A stretch of DNA of 64,000 nt from Aspidapion aeneum (GCA_963576565.1 OY755038.1:203953013-204017012); one strand, 5' to 3'. Counted from the stretch's first letter, positions 31,735 to 43,918 are shown. Numbers and translations are program-made. The notes: a model not told the origin generated them from the letters alone.

Positions 31735-33260
31735 AGGGTATTTTAAGAAAAAGCTCCAAAAAGGGTATATTTTTTTTATATTTAACATGGTACCCGTGGT
31801 AACACTCAAAGCTAAATTTTTATTCGAGGATCCCCGATGTCCGGCTTCAGAATCCAAGATGGAGGCTGCCAAAGAAAGGAAAAAATTGAATTTCCTGTTT
31901 TAGAAGAAATGGCTCAATTTAATAAAAAAAATTGATACCTGTTACTAAAATAAAATGGCGGCTATATTTCGAAAAATTAGTTTTTCTTCGATGTTTCCTT
32001 TATTTTTTTCGCAATATTTCTTTATAACGGCTCCTATTAAAGTTATTAACCAGCTCATTAAATTTACTGAAAAAAAAAAATTAGGTTTCCCAGCCCACAC
32101 CAAGAGGGCTTAATATTTCAAAAATATAAGATGTACAAAAAAAATACAATTCATTTACTTTTTAAAAATGGCGACGCAAAAAGTAAAGAAAAAACATTTT
32201 TTTTAAAAATGTCAAAAATTTGCCAGACACGTACCGAGTGATTTTCCATATTTTACTCAATAGTTATCTCCTTTAATATGGATCTGACAGTAAGGTTTAT
32301 ATTAGCAGAGTTGAACGATGTTTCCCAAGTTAGCAGAATCTGATGTCAAAAATGACATGTGTCAAACACTTTTTTTACACGATAGGGCTCCTTTTTCGGT
32401 TTTCAAAAATATATAAAATGTTGAAATTTGGCTCAGCTGTTTTTGAAATATTTGCATTTTAAGAACCTAGATAAACAAGAAGGATGTTGTCATTTTGTTA
32501 ATGAATATAATTAAGTTTTTAAAATGCAAATATATCAACAATGACCGGACTAAATGTCAACATATATATTTTTGAAATCTGAAAAAGGAGCCCTAACGAA
32601 TAAACAAAATGAATAGAGGGTATTTAATTTAAAAAATATTCTATATGTCAAAAATTTGGCATGTATTTGACATGTCATTTTTGAAATCAGATTCTGATGA
32701 TTTAGGAAAAATCATTCACCTTTGCTAATCTTATTGCAACACTAGTTGCCGTGTAGTATATCAATTTTTAACCTTTGGCCGCCATCTTGAATGATAAATG
32801 TCAAATTCCAACAGTTTATAAATATTTACAAGAGTTGGGTTAGTGTTGAAAAAATTTTTTTTGTAAAGATCAAATTTGGTCTATAAATTATTAAGTGTCC
32901 TTTTATTTTCTTCTAACTTTTTTTCAGTAGGTTTAATAAGTTCGCCAATGGTTTTCATAGAAGGCGTTAAAAATAAATATTGCGCAAACATTAAGGAAAA
33001 TATCGAAGAAAACTAGTTTTTGGAAATACAGCCGCCATTTTGTTTTGAAATGACAGGCGTCAATTTTTTTTTTACATTGACTCAAAATAATTTCATTTCT
33101 CCTAAAACAGGAAACTCATTTTTTTTTCCTAATTTTGGCAGCCGCCATCTTGGATTCTAATGCTGGAAAATCGGGGATTCTCAAATGAAAATTTAGCTAT
33201 GGGTGATATGTACTACTATGCCAAATATAAAAAATATACCTTTTTGCAGTTTTTTTCAAT
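31735..33260. mobile_element. 1.5 kb fold-back element
   Basis: The arms of about 700 bases are imperfect inverted copies: CAGAATCCAAGATGGAGGCT pairs with GCCGCCATCTTGGATTCT, GTAACACTCAAAG-type outer parts correspond, and AGAATCTGATGTCAAAAATG pairs with CATTTTTGAAATCAGATTCT near the centre (about 32500). No transposase frame was seen; a 78-codon frame at 33160 is part of an arm. Confidence 0.65.
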
Positions 33261-34004
33261 GTTTCTTTTATTTAATTTTTTTAATATAATTCAGCAAGAA
33301 AATTATCTGTATTTTTTTGTAAGAGATATGGGCAGCCACTGCCGATATCAAGTAAAAAAAAACAAGGCACGCTGCTTTATTGTTCTGACAAGTTAACCAT
33401 ACATCTTTTTGATTTATATCGTTCATTAGAGCTTGGTAAAAACTACAAAAAAAGGCAATTATTTCACATTCAATGTGTCAGAGTGTCTGTGATTTAAACA
33501 ACTTTAGTCTGTCTACATTTAAGCTTCACGATTTTTGATATAATTTATAATTATAGGGTTTTAAGAAGTATACTTTATTATTGCGTGATGTACTAAAACA
33601 ATAGAAAACATGTTACTTAATTTATCTTTAACTTTTTTTATACTGGAATTTTTATCCATACTAAGTTGATCAGTTTTTGGACAGTTTTACGTAGACAATT
33701 ATTTTTGGATAGAAAAACACAACGATGCCAAAATTATGTCTCAAATCCACAAGCTTGCGTGGGACGCTGCAATCAAGGCAGTCCGGCCTCATCTTTGCTG
33801 CTAACACAACAGCGATACCTCCAAAGAAGGACCATTACTCAACTCCAAACCCTCGATTTTTATTTCTGAAAAATTCAAATACATATCGGACCAAATAAAA
33901 TTAAAGCATCGAAGAAATAACATCTTCGATGATTAAAGTAAGCGGCATTTAAATTAAAACCACGGCTTAACGGCGTCAACGCCAGTTAAGCGCTAATGAT
34001 AAGC
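33261..34004. other. AT-rich DNA, nothing recognised
   Basis: The stretch just left of the 34005 hairpin has a mixed-composition segment at 33715-33850 with no recognised protein. Confidence 0.35.
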
Positions 34005-34083
34005 GCCGGTACACACACGCGTTTTTCTGTAGCGCGGTACCGCTGCGACATCGCGCTGCAGAAAAAAGCGTGTGTGTACCGGC
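34005..34083. repeat. 79 bp hairpin with 32 bp CpG-rich arms
   Basis: Arms 34005-34036 and 34052-34083 match at 30 of 32 positions around a 15-base loop. Outer ends are GCCGGTACACACACGC and its inverse; inner ends are GTAGCGCG and CGCGCTGC. GCGGTACCGC is an additional small palindrome near the centre. Confidence 0.75.
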
Positions 34084-35152
34084 ACCACATAACACAATTG
34101 CGGTAACGCTGCGGCATACATTCAGGCACAAAAATACTAGCTTAGGTTTTCTGTGATTCAGGTATGATCCATGCAAAGTCAATTGACGAACCTCCTAATA
34201 CGAGGTTCTATCGATTTCATGAAATTATGCTTGGTTCTGCCCTTCAAAAGTTATCCAAATTCATATAAAATCTTCCTGATATAATTCCAACCCTACCGAC
34301 AAAGAAGAGCCGCGGCTCTTTTCGGTCCGACCAAAAAGTGTTTGATTTCCGGCCGACCGAGCCCAGGTGGATGGACGGTACCTGATTGGCAGATTTGTTT
34401 GAAATGCGCTTTTAATTGCTTTCGGGTGTGCCTTTCGGTACCTCTTTAGACAACAGTATGCAGAGTTAAAAAATAAATCAGTGTCGTTCCTGTCGCCATA
34501 ATTAAATGAAATAATTTTCATGAATATATCTACCGCCGCCCATGTCACTTTCTATAAAGGATATGCCGATGGTCGACTTTTATCTTTGTTTAATTGACTT
34601 TGCAAGCACTATAAGCACAGTTGTCTCGTGCCAAGTACTGCCGTATTACTTCAAAGGGCTTATACACTTCCAATAACTCTCTAGTATTGATGTGTCCTGT
34701 TAGTTTGATTCTGTAAAGTCTGATTGTACTTAAATAAACTATTGGACAGTACAAGAGTGGAGCCATGTCTGTTTTAACAGCAGCTACGCAGTACGCAGTT
34801 ATTTTTTCGAATCAAATTAGCCTTGCAATTTTTATAGATCTAGATCAAGTCGTAATGTTTCCTTAGAATACCGCACGATAATGATGTAGATTTACTGCTT
34901 AGTAGCGATTTATGTTAATCTAATTTTGCTGCTAATTCTCGTCAAATATCACGAAATCTAAAGCAATTATATTGTGTAATAGGTACAACTTAATATTATG
35001 TTGTAAAAAATGATCATGACTATCATTGATGAAAATATTAGTTTTAAATCTCATAATTTACATTTTCCATTTTCGATTTTAAACAAAGCGAGGTCTTTTA
35101 AAAACTGTATATAACCACTGTCTTTTTGAGCAATAATATACCTAATATAAAT
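34084..35152. other. Mixed-composition DNA with unassigned minus-strand frames
   Basis: Minus frame 34548-34261 (95 codons) and a frame starting ATG near 34765 (about 58 codons, MAPLLYCPIVYLSTIRLYRI and later VIRQYLARDNCAYSACKVN, then stop near 34592) read like protein more than random DNA. I recognise no family. They could be exons or transposon pieces. Confidence 0.3.
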
Positions 35153-35937
35153 GTGGCGCACCCAGGAATATGCCTAGGGGGCCGAGTCCTCTTGTAGGGG
35201 GGCTCTAAGCCTCATGATCAATTTTAAGCTATTTTTTGTGTTTCTTCATGAAATGTGTAGAAAATATGAAAAAAAATCCAAGGCTGGGGGAGGACTCAGG
35301 CTGATTTGCGCGTTTTTAAAACTTTTTTTTAGAAAGTTTTAAAAAAAAGTTTTTTAGGTACTTTAAAAGTACGTTTTAAAAACGTATTGTTTTGTGGATT
35401 ACTATTTTGGTTAGGGGAATATTGGGGACCTAAAAATGCTTCAAAAGTATGTTTTCAAAACGTCCAAAATGGAGGTTGTTTAATCGTCCAAAATGGACGT
35501 TTTTTAGTAGTCCCATTTTGAAAGTTTTTAAAATTTACTTTTTAGGTATCGAGACGTTGGGACCTAAATGGACTTGAAGTCTTGAAAATTCGAAAATAAT
35601 ATCACAAACGGTTTTTAACTTTTAATTAATTAACTTTTTTGCAACAAATTTTCGACTAGCCAACTAACTTGCCAAAGTTTTGGTTTTCGGGATATATTAG
35701 AAAAAGCAAAAACGCAGTAATTCTTAATCCATAAAAGATATCTAAAAACAGTTGTTATTTGATCACATTATTATTCGTCATAAACTGTTGTAACCCAGTG
35801 TAATCCAGAAATATATCGTGGGAGGGGCCCGAGGCCTCTGGCCTCTATTTTATCTTTTTATTTATGAAATATGTTGAAAATATCTAAAAAATCTTAGATT
35901 TGGGGGGGCGGCCCCAAGCCTCCCGCTGAGTGCGCCC
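35153..35937. mobile_element. Element with GTGGCGCACCCAGGAATATG end and degenerate ACGTTTT repeats
   Basis: The left end GTGGCGCACCCAGGAATATG and right end GCTGAGTGCGCCCATG resemble the left and right ends at 48516-48702. Between them lie repeats of the type TACGTTTTAAAAACGT and TCCAAAATGGACGTT, like those at 48.9-52 kb. It has GGGG-rich patches and no ORF. Confidence 0.5.
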
Positions 35938-36589
35938 ATGTGTAACCACAAATTTTGCCAAAACTTCAGCGTTCAACTATTAGCATTTTTGCGTCGCGTT
36001 AGCTCCAAAGCTAATAAACCAATCTTAGCGAATTTTTGTAACAAAAAATGGTTTTAAGTAGGTAAGTTTTTAAATCAGCCCTGTATAAAATGCTTAAAAA
36101 AACACAGAACAACCAACAGGACAATCAAAATTAAAAACCGGTAGTTAAAAATGTTAAGTCGTATCAATTAAAATCCTTCTTGAAACAACGACGACTCCAG
36201 ACATTTGGTTGCCTCGGGCAAAGTTAAAAATAGCTGCCTCCTAAAGCATTGATTAGTAGAAAATTTTTTACCATTTTTGATCAGAAAGGTTTTTCAAACA
36301 GAAAGGTTGCCCTTTAGTGGTTTTTTAAAAGAATGCTATTTTTTGCTATATACAAGCATAAGGTATGCTTGTATGGCATATCACTTTCACTGCCCCAATG
36401 TTGCTAGTTATATTTATCACCCCTGTCACAAGGGCATCTGTTGAGAAACACCTTGGGACATTCAGCACTTTAACCCTATTGGTCTAAAATTGAGATAAAA
36501 AAATGAAATTTACACAGATGTATAACATAATGTAGAACTTAATCTATATGTTAGAACTCGTTTATTAAAATGTTACGTTTTCTCTATAT
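35938..36589. other. AT-rich DNA, nothing recognised
   Basis: No supported gene or repeat. Confidence 0.35.
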
Positions 36590-36960
36590 TTATGTATGGC
36601 GTAGAACCATGAACATTGACGGAGACAGCTTGTAGAAAACTAGAGGCGTTTGAAATGTGGTGCTACCGACGCATGCTAAAAATATAATGGACTTAAAAAA
36701 TTAAACTGTTTCACAACGCATGTAAAATAAGAAGAAATAATGAAAAATTTTGCATATTTTGGACATATAATGCGTAACCAAAAATACGAAATACTGCATT
36801 TGGTTATGCAAGAAAAAGTGGATGGTAAGAGAGGTCCTAAAAGACGCCGAATTTTATGGTTTTATAATTTGAGACAATGGACCGGTAAAACATCTGCCGA
36901 ATTAATTAGAGCTGCTGTTAATAAGGTAATATGGACCAGAATGATCGCCAACGTCCATTG
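36590..36960 (+). pseudogene. RTE-like LINE C-terminal relic
   Basis: The plus frames read TLTETACRKLEAFEMWCYRR then, from 36740, MKNFAYFGHIMRNQKYEIL, GKRGPKRRRILWFYNLRQWT and ELIRAAVNKVIWTRMIANVH. This is the conserved tail of RTE-type polyproteins (ExWCYRRML, GHIxR, GKRGxGRRRxSWL). At least one frame break occurs. Confidence 0.8.
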
Positions 36961-37335
36961 AACACAAACACGACAAACTTATTGAAATTCTTAGTAAGAC
37001 CGGTATTGACAAGTAAGAAACTAATATTATCTCACAGCTGTATTGGAACCAAACAGCTGTAGAATTGAAATGGAAATATCTGAGGCTAAAATGATTAAAA
37101 AAGGGGCTAGATAGAGCTGCATCTTATCACCATTGTTGTTTAACATATTTTCCTAACCTATTTTTAGAGAGGCTATGGATGACATTTTAAAAGGTATAAA
37201 AGTTATTGGAATAGTAATAAACAACATCCCATATGCAGACGATACCATAAGTCTTGCAGATAATAATAGAGGACCTATAGTTTATGATGGACCGTATACA
37301 GCGAAGAACATAGTTTATACATCCAAAACAAATAC
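36961..37335 (+). pseudogene. RTE-like LINE RT core relic
   Basis: The plus frames read HDKLIEILSKTGID, NIISQLYWNQTAVELKWKYL, ILSPLLFNIF, EAMDDILKGIKVIGIVINN and PYADDTISLADN. The YADD catalytic box is intact; stops and frame shifts surround it. It is probably the same copy that resumes at 38606 after a DNA element inserted. Confidence 0.82.
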
Positions 37336-38606
37336 ACCCTCATAGCAGCGGCGTAGCGTGCCCGAAAGGGCGGGGGGGGGGGGGGCGACCGCTAAAAAGG
37401 GCGCCTCTGAAAACAAATCTTGCGACCAAAAAAAAAAAAAGGTCATCATGTGTGAGGGGGCGGCCGACAGGTCACAAGGGCGCCTCTCACAAATCTTGCG
37501 ACCAAAAAAAAAAAAGGTCTTCATGTCGTTAGTTTCCTTTGGCGCCCACTCAACTGGCCGTTGCCTCGGGGCGGGGGGGGGCGACGAACCCCCCGCGCCC
37601 CCCCCCACGCTACGCCGCTGCCTCATAGCACAATCACGTGTTTAACACGTCAAAAGGGCGTGAGAAAAAAAAACGTTGATTTTAAAAGCTGCTAGAAAAA
37701 AACGTTTATTTCATATATGAAAACAAGCTTAATAAGTCATTCATTAACGTTATAAAAAATAACGTTGCTAAAAACTGCTTTTTAATAACGCCATTATCAA
37801 ATTAAAACAGCAATGTTTTTACGTTAGTTTTAAGTGATTTTTATAAACGTTAAAATCACATTAGATTCACGCCTTTTCTACACGAATTTTAAAACGCGAT
37901 TTGCATGGCTTTTCTACCGAATATTTTTGAGATTTTACTAGCAGCAGCGCCACCTATTGTCGGGATTTTTCACTTTGACAAAATCTATCAGGCAGTGATT
38001 TGGCCTCTAAACTCTAAAAACCTGTTAAGGAACTGATACCTGATCCACGATCACGACGCATCTGTTATTAACCTGATAAAGACACATTAATATTCTGTGA
38101 AAGTGGTTATTGTTAAAAAATCTTGTTTAGCTTTTAAAAAAACAATAAGGAATATAGATATTTTGTCTTGCCTTCAGCGCCATCTTTAAAATTGTCTTGA
38201 AGTGTTGTAGTCTTAAACTAGTGAACTTTTATAACTTCCTTTCGTGTCTCTTTTAAGTTAAAAAAATGTTATTAAAAAAAACGTGACCAAAAAAGATGCA
38301 GAAAGTTAGTAGGTTTGAGAAGTCTTAATCTAGTGGCATTTTAGAACATGTTGTGGAGAACTTTTAAAGTGTGAATTTGGTACATGAAAATAACGAGGGT
38401 AAAAAACGTTATATACACAGCACCAGAAACTTCAGCAAAAAGTACATTTTTATAGCTTGATTTCTTCTTGTTTTTAAGTTATCTTTAAGCATGTAGATTT
38501 AACAAAATAAACATTACATGGTATTAGGTTGTTTTCAAGTAAAAAAAAACTTTGTTATTTTTGTTCACGTTAATTTAACGTTAATGTGTGATTTTTGTGC
38601 TAACGC
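37336..38606. mobile_element. CACATAGCAC element, copy 2, itself split by a MITE
   Basis: It begins CCTCATAGCACAATCACGTG (duplicated by the MITE at 37346-37620) and ends TGTGATTTTTGTGCTAACGC, an inverted match. The interior repeats AACGTT-type palindromes. It separates two parts of an RTE relic. No ORF. Confidence 0.6.
37346..37620. mobile_element. hAT MITE, CAGCGGCGTAGCGTG ends, exact 8-bp duplication
   Basis: The inverted ends CAGCGGCGTAGCGTG and CACGCTACGCCGCTG are perfect over 15 bases. CCTCATAG flanks at 37338-37345 and 37621-37628. Inside are a run of about 13 G, poly-A and CCCGCGCCC patches, giving spurious frames on both strands. Confidence 0.88.
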
Positions 38607-39035
38607 ATCTTAGAACAAGTTAAAACGTTCAAATATGTGGTTACAAACGTTAATTGCCAGTACGATTTTAAAATTAGGTCTCGAATTGAACAAGCGAGAA
38701 AAGCGTTCATAAACATGAAACAGTTTTTACCTCCCGTGACATCAAACTCGACAATGAAGCTGTACTTGACCGAATGCGCAAACCACTTGAACTTCTCGTT
38801 ACAATCAAAGAATGAAAGACCAGATACATCGGGCATGTACTGAGAGGTGAGAAATATGAGTTGCTTAGGCTGATAATTGAGGGAGGGATACAAGGCAGAA
38901 GATCAGTTGGAAGACGACAAGACTCTAGGTTGAAAGACTTGGGAAGATGGTTCGGCTGCACGTCTACTGATATTTTCAGAGCAGCAGCTTCTAGAATTAT
39001 GATTGCCAGATGGATCTCTAACCTTCGATAGCACT
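38607..39035 (+). pseudogene. RTE-like LINE relic, RT thumb to C-terminus
   Basis: The frames read QVKTFKYVVTNVNCQYD, RIEQARKAFINMKQFL, then TRYIGHVLRGEKYELLRLII, GRRSVGRRQDSRLKDLGRWF and AASRIMIARWISNL. These are the standard blocks after the RTE catalytic core, in order. Part between 38720 and 38820 is out of frame. Confidence 0.8.
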
Positions 39036-39775
39036 AGAAGAAGAATGTTTAAATGCTGTCCGGTTACCCGGTTTCATGAGTCGACCCTGCTTAAATATTT
39101 ATTATTTGTAAGCCCATTAGTCGGCCTGCCATACAAAATTTGAAACGGTATATTCTTGATTACTTAAGTTGTTTCAGATATGCTTAAGTCGATAATTTTT
39201 TTTTATTTCGCATATTTTTAACAGCGTTGACAGTTTGACTCTTCCTAATGGATTTTAAAAATGTTTGCTGTAATTTACCCACAAAAAATTTAAAAAATAT
39301 TACTGAAATTTAACTTTATAAAACTTAGTTATATTTGCCTGCAATAAAAAATGTAGTTAGGTTTAAATTATGCCGTTTTGAGCTGTGGGCAACAGCGTAT
39401 TCAGGCCCTGACCTTGAGAGGGGTAATTCAGTGATATCAGATTAGTAATACTTGATTATTAAGAGCACAAGTTAAGGTCCCGCACAAAAAAATTGCATTT
39501 TTTACAGAAAAATCTTTATTGTTTTCCAGTCTTTTACCCCAATACCCCCTCCCCCCCTACCCAACTTGTATGGTGGCTGTGATACAATATTGAGCAAAAA
39601 TTGTAGAAAATACGAATTTCCTATGTTGGAGAAATGGCATATTGTGCAGACCCATATTTTGCTAAAGGTGGTTTTGATCTCTACTAGATTGTTATCTACA
39701 AGTTTTTGGAGAAATTTTTTAAAAAAACTATACCCCTAATTCGAAAGCCAGCAGGGGCGTTATTTTTGGAAAGAT
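39036..39775. other. AT-rich DNA, nothing recognised
   Basis: A short run of C at about 39543-39556 is the only notable feature. Confidence 0.35.
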
Positions 39776-40203
39776 ATACAAGGTGTTTCACAATTTATCC
39801 ACGAAATTTTAACCACATATGCACTGTTACGAAAGAAGTTGATTTCTCAAAAAGAAAATGTAATAAAAGTCCTACAGAAATTAAGCTATAACCCTGAGTT
39901 TCAATAACAAAATAAAAAATAAATTTAAAAACAAAATATAAAAATAAGTTTGCGTTCATCGTTGCGATATCACAACACTCATTAATAATTTCTTGTAGCA
40001 AACCACTAAAGAAAACAAAATACCAGAATTTTTTTTTACAATTTTGAACAGCTTTTGTAAGTGAACAAGTAAACTGTATTATTTTATTATCTCGATTTCT
40101 GTAGGACTTTTTTTACATTTTTTTTTGAGAAATCAACTTCTTTCGTGCAACAGTGCATATGTGGTTAAAATTTCGTGGATAAGTTGTAAAACACCCTGTA
40201 TAG
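39776..40203. mobile_element. Palindromic MITE, ACAAGGTGTTTCACAA ends
   Basis: The arms of about 110 bases are inverted: the left has ATCCACGAAATTTTAACCAC and GTTGATTTCTCAAAAAGAAA, the right has their complements, ending AAAACACCCTGTATA. A TA duplication is plausible. CACCCTGTA ends are common in mariner-derived MITEs of insects. Confidence 0.75.
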
Positions 40204-40635
40204 ATAAGTGAAATGTTCACTTTTACGGGTGGAAGAATAAGCCTCCAGGTAACTATACCTTTTTTGGGATGCAATTTTAAATGGACCAATCTTGCGAGAC
40301 TAGAACTTTTTTTGATTAGCCGTGATTTAAATGGTAATGATTTTATTTCTGCTGTTATAGCAAGATTTTGGATGTTTTATTTGAAATCATTTAATTCTAC
40401 TTTATTTTTTCACTGTTTTGACCTTGTCTCAACACTAAAAATAATTGTTTATTGATAAACGTGTTTCTAATTTGTATATTATTTTGCTACTGCTATCGAC
40501 ATTTTTAAGATATTTTTGACCACACGCCCATATTATATTATTTTTTCGCTTTATTATCTCCACAAGCCACTTAATCTTGCAACACTCATGTAAAAATATT
40601 AATAATTTCGATTCTTATCATCATCTACAACATTC

Positions 40636-40970
40636 CTTTAAATAATACTCACTTCCTTTTGGGCAAATCTGATTGATCGTGTCTCGCAAAGGAATTGACA
40701 CTTGGCTATTTACATTTTACGTTGTTGGCTTTACAGTCAATTAGGTTTTAAAGACAAAACAAAATTTAAAAAAAAGTTCGTCGAGGTGTAAAGGCAAACG
40801 ATTATAATGAAGGTTTTACGGTGAAATCCGAGAACAGCAAACACACAAATCCTCAAAGGGTAACTCGGGGAGTCGGAGAAGCAGACAAACCGTATTTTTT
40901 AGTTCTGCAGCGTTACTTAAAAATACACAAAATTTGCTCGGTTCATTCAAAGGAATAGCCTTTGTTCAAT
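40636..40970 (-). promoter_or_regulatory. Candidate untranslated first exon with strong donor
   Basis: On minus, a less AT-rich stretch (GACTCCCCGAGTTACCC, CGGATTTCACCG, TTGCGAGACACGATCAAT) runs into CCAAAAGGAA|GTGAGTATT at about 40653, a consensus donor. No long frame precedes it. It could be the 5' leader exon of a minus-strand transcript such as Nox5. Evidence is limited to composition and the donor. Confidence 0.25.
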
Positions 40971-41199
40971 TGTTCTTCTTTTGGTCTTAAATTTTACAGC
41001 TCAGGTCTATCAAAAACCGCAAAGAAAAAATATTTTAATATTTTCTGCGAATTTGGCCTCTTCCCCCCGGAAATCCTGGCTCCACCACTGTGCGTTTCTG
41101 CCTTACTTCCTAGCCCATTTTGACACTCCAAGTAAAATCCATGCTATATCAACTTTGAAAACAGTTTTTTGTAAATATCTCCGAAACAAAAACCCCTAC

Positions 41200-41409
41200 G
41201 AAGTTTTTGGTTATGACACAAATTTTTGAAAAAAATGTGGGCTAAAAGTTAGCAACTTTTCAATTTTTTAACTGTCAAAAAACTGTCATTAGCATTGATG
41301 AATTTTAACCAAAATCTAATTAGCTCGTTGCAGTGTCGTATTTTATCTGAAAATTTCATCAAATCGGTTTAGGAACCGAACCGAACCAAATCGTGTTGCG
41401 GACAGATAT

Positions 41410-41446
<37 letters not shown>

Positions 41447-41560
41447 GACATCACAACAATATTGCTAGGATAGCTCAAAATACACCCAAATAACACATTT
41501 TCGGCGTTATTAAAAAAAAATCTCTAGCCATTTCTGTGCGGGCTAGGATGTTAAAAATAT
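41200..41560. repeat. Repeat family B copy 3, reversed, with (AC)n
   Basis: It contains AAAACCCCTACGAAGTTTTTGG, CAAATCGGTTTAGGAACCGA, an (AC)n tract of about 30 bases (41412-41441) and TCTCTAGCCATTTCTGTGCG, matching 13583-14650 and 18715-19440 in reverse. Confidence 0.6.
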
Positions 41561-41876
41561 ATTTGTTAGGTGCTTAAATCTGAAATAAGAAATTTAATAG
41601 CTCCAGTAGCGGATCTAGGGAGGGGGCAGGGAGGCTTGCCCCCCTCCTTGACATAAAGCTTACATTTTTCTTCTTAGTTCTAGTAAAAAAACATCTAGAT
41701 AAACCGCAAATTCTTATAAAATTATAATTTTTTTAATGTTTACAAAAATTACATTATTTCCAGAAATTTTCACCTGAGTCGCATATTATTTTCATATATT
41801 GCTTGACTTGCTACAGTTGACATTTATGAAAAATGGTATAAAAAATTGTTTTTGCTTCTGCTGCCTCCTTGAGATT

Positions 41877-42003
41877 TAAAAGAGAATAACGTTTGTACCG
41901 GTGTTTATAATATACCCCTCAACCACGGCTCGTGCCGCAGGCGAGGTGAAGCGGTACATTATAAACACCAGTATACAAGTTATTCTCTTTTAAAACTTGC
42001 GTC
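41877..42003. repeat. 127 bp palindrome
   Basis: The left arm TTTAAAAGAGAATAACGTTT and GTGTTTATAATAT is inverted at ATTATAAACACCAGTATACA and GTTATTCTCTTTTAA. The centre has CACGGCTCGTGCCGCAGGCG. A half copy lies at 22615-22700. Confidence 0.65.
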
Positions 42004-43918
42004 CTCGAACTCTTAGGGCATGGTACACCAGCAGAAAGAGATCAGCAACATATTTAGAGGCAAAATTTTTATTTATAATATGTTGTTTTGTTTCAACTAA
42101 CGTACTCTAAAAGTTCTAGAACGCAACGAGAGAATAATCTACTATAAATCTACTTTCGTAATACGTATAAGAGAACCCTTCTGTTCCTATGTATGGGAAG
42201 TTAATTTGAGCTAACCAACATGATAGGAAAATATGCTCATAATTTACTGTGTAAGAATAGACCACCGAAGGAGATAAAAACTGATCTCATAAATATATTT
42301 CGTCACATATCTCGGGGCAAGTGCTTATATCGTTTTATATATGAAGTTTTTTGCTTTAATTTAATAGCCAACGGACGTCATCACCAAGTAGTAGAACAAC
42401 TTCCTTTCCTTATTTATATCACTGAAAATAATTTAAAATCAGATTTAATTTGTAACTACTAACCTGGAATAAAAATTTTGTTTAAGGGTAATAGGTATCT
42501 TTTAATCACAAGCGTAATTAAGGGGGATAGACAGGGGCCAATGCATTCAAGGCTAAGATTTTTTTAGATATTTTCCACATATTTCATAAATACAGAAATA
42601 AATAGCATAAAAAGCAAAAAAAATAATAAAAATTAATTGATGCTCTGTACTTTGAAAACAAAAGAGTTTTGTTCCCCTATATTATAAGAACTTTTTTTCT
42701 TATTTTGACCTCCTCTATCACCCATAAATACACCAAACCGATTTTGCTAATTCATACCGTGTTGTGCGTGGCAAGATAATAATTAAAATCCATCGTACAT
42801 TTTAAAAGTTATAATGAAAAAAAATTGTCCGGTTTAGGACAACATTAAATCCTACTGAAGACACAAAAACACTTTCGCCAAATACCAGTACTGCGGGCAA
42901 GGTAAAGGGGGCATTTTAGGCAACAAGTGAGTTCAAGTCAGTCAGGCTATCTTCCTGTACTACCGTACAAAAAATAATTCAATGTTTTTTAATATTATAA
43001 TAATTGCCTTATTTACTGCCTACGAAAGATGTTGATTATCCTACTCTGCGTGCAAGTAAGTCAAAAGTTCTCAGATCATAAAAATAAATTTTTATGACTT
43101 AAGAGATCGTTTGGTCGCGAAAATTGCTGTGTTTGCATTACACAAGGTAATTTTTATTGTTTACATATGCATGGTTGCCCAAGTGATTGTTGTTCTTCAG
43201 GTGAATGAAAAGTGATTGCCAAAAAATGGGGCTAAAATTGCGCGTGTGTGCGTGTAGTACATTTCCCATTAAAAAGAATCGTTGCAAAAATTTGTATAAA
43301 CCTTGATACAAAATTAGAATTGCATAATATACGGCATCATGGGTTCTCGCCCCCCAGACATATTCCTGGGTGCGCCACTGTATAAACCATAGGGAGTTTT
43401 TGAAATGCTAATTTGACACTTCATTATGGTTATGGTAAGCACTGCGTCTGCATACTAGTAAAATGTCATTTCGTAGTGGTAATTAAGCACTAGGGTAAGG
43501 TGGGGCAAGTTGGGCACCCTAAGATTTTAGTACATTAGGTAAAAACGCAGCCAACGATAAAGACCGGCCATGGCGCGTTATAAGCAAGCCGGCGATCACG
43601 TGATATTAGGAGTTTCAGGATTCTTATTGTATTGCTTAATATATTATCTGTTTTTACACAATTTAAATAAATTGACCAAATTTTTTTGTTCTCATATAGG
43701 CAAAAATTGAAAAAACATTTTGCTGATGTATGTGTATGTACGGAATCTATAAAATAAAAAATTATATAAAATTTGCAATCTAATATCTTCAGGTACATAT
43801 ATTAGGTACATAATATTGTTAGTTACTTCAAATCTATACAATTTTTTTAAAATTGGACATAAAAAACCTAAGCTTTAAGTTTTTAAATTTTTCTTTATCT
43901 TGTCACAAAGTTTAATAT
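42004..43918. other. AT-rich DNA with scattered repeat fragments
   Basis: About 42735-42845 resembles the inner right arm of the CCGGGTGGGCC fold-back (CCGATTTTGCTAATTCATAC, TGTGCGTGGCAAGA). About 43320-43385 ends in GGGTGCGCCACTG like the 35153 element. No gene was recognised; an 80-codon frame at 42220 has no motif. Confidence 0.4.

Noticed and set aside
32500..33396. 78-codon plus-strand frame at 33160
   Set aside because: It is an arm of the 1.5 kb fold-back element.
37315..37645. Two overlapping frames of 95-103 codons on opposite strands
   Set aside because: They fall inside the hAT MITE at 37346-37620 and are made of poly-G, poly-A and proline/glycine runs.
40653..40705. Exon-like peptide QVSIPLRDTINQICPKG with a good donor
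   Set aside because: The phase does not fit between the 44855 and 22934 candidate exons in any acceptor choice without a stop; kept only as a possible untranslated exon.
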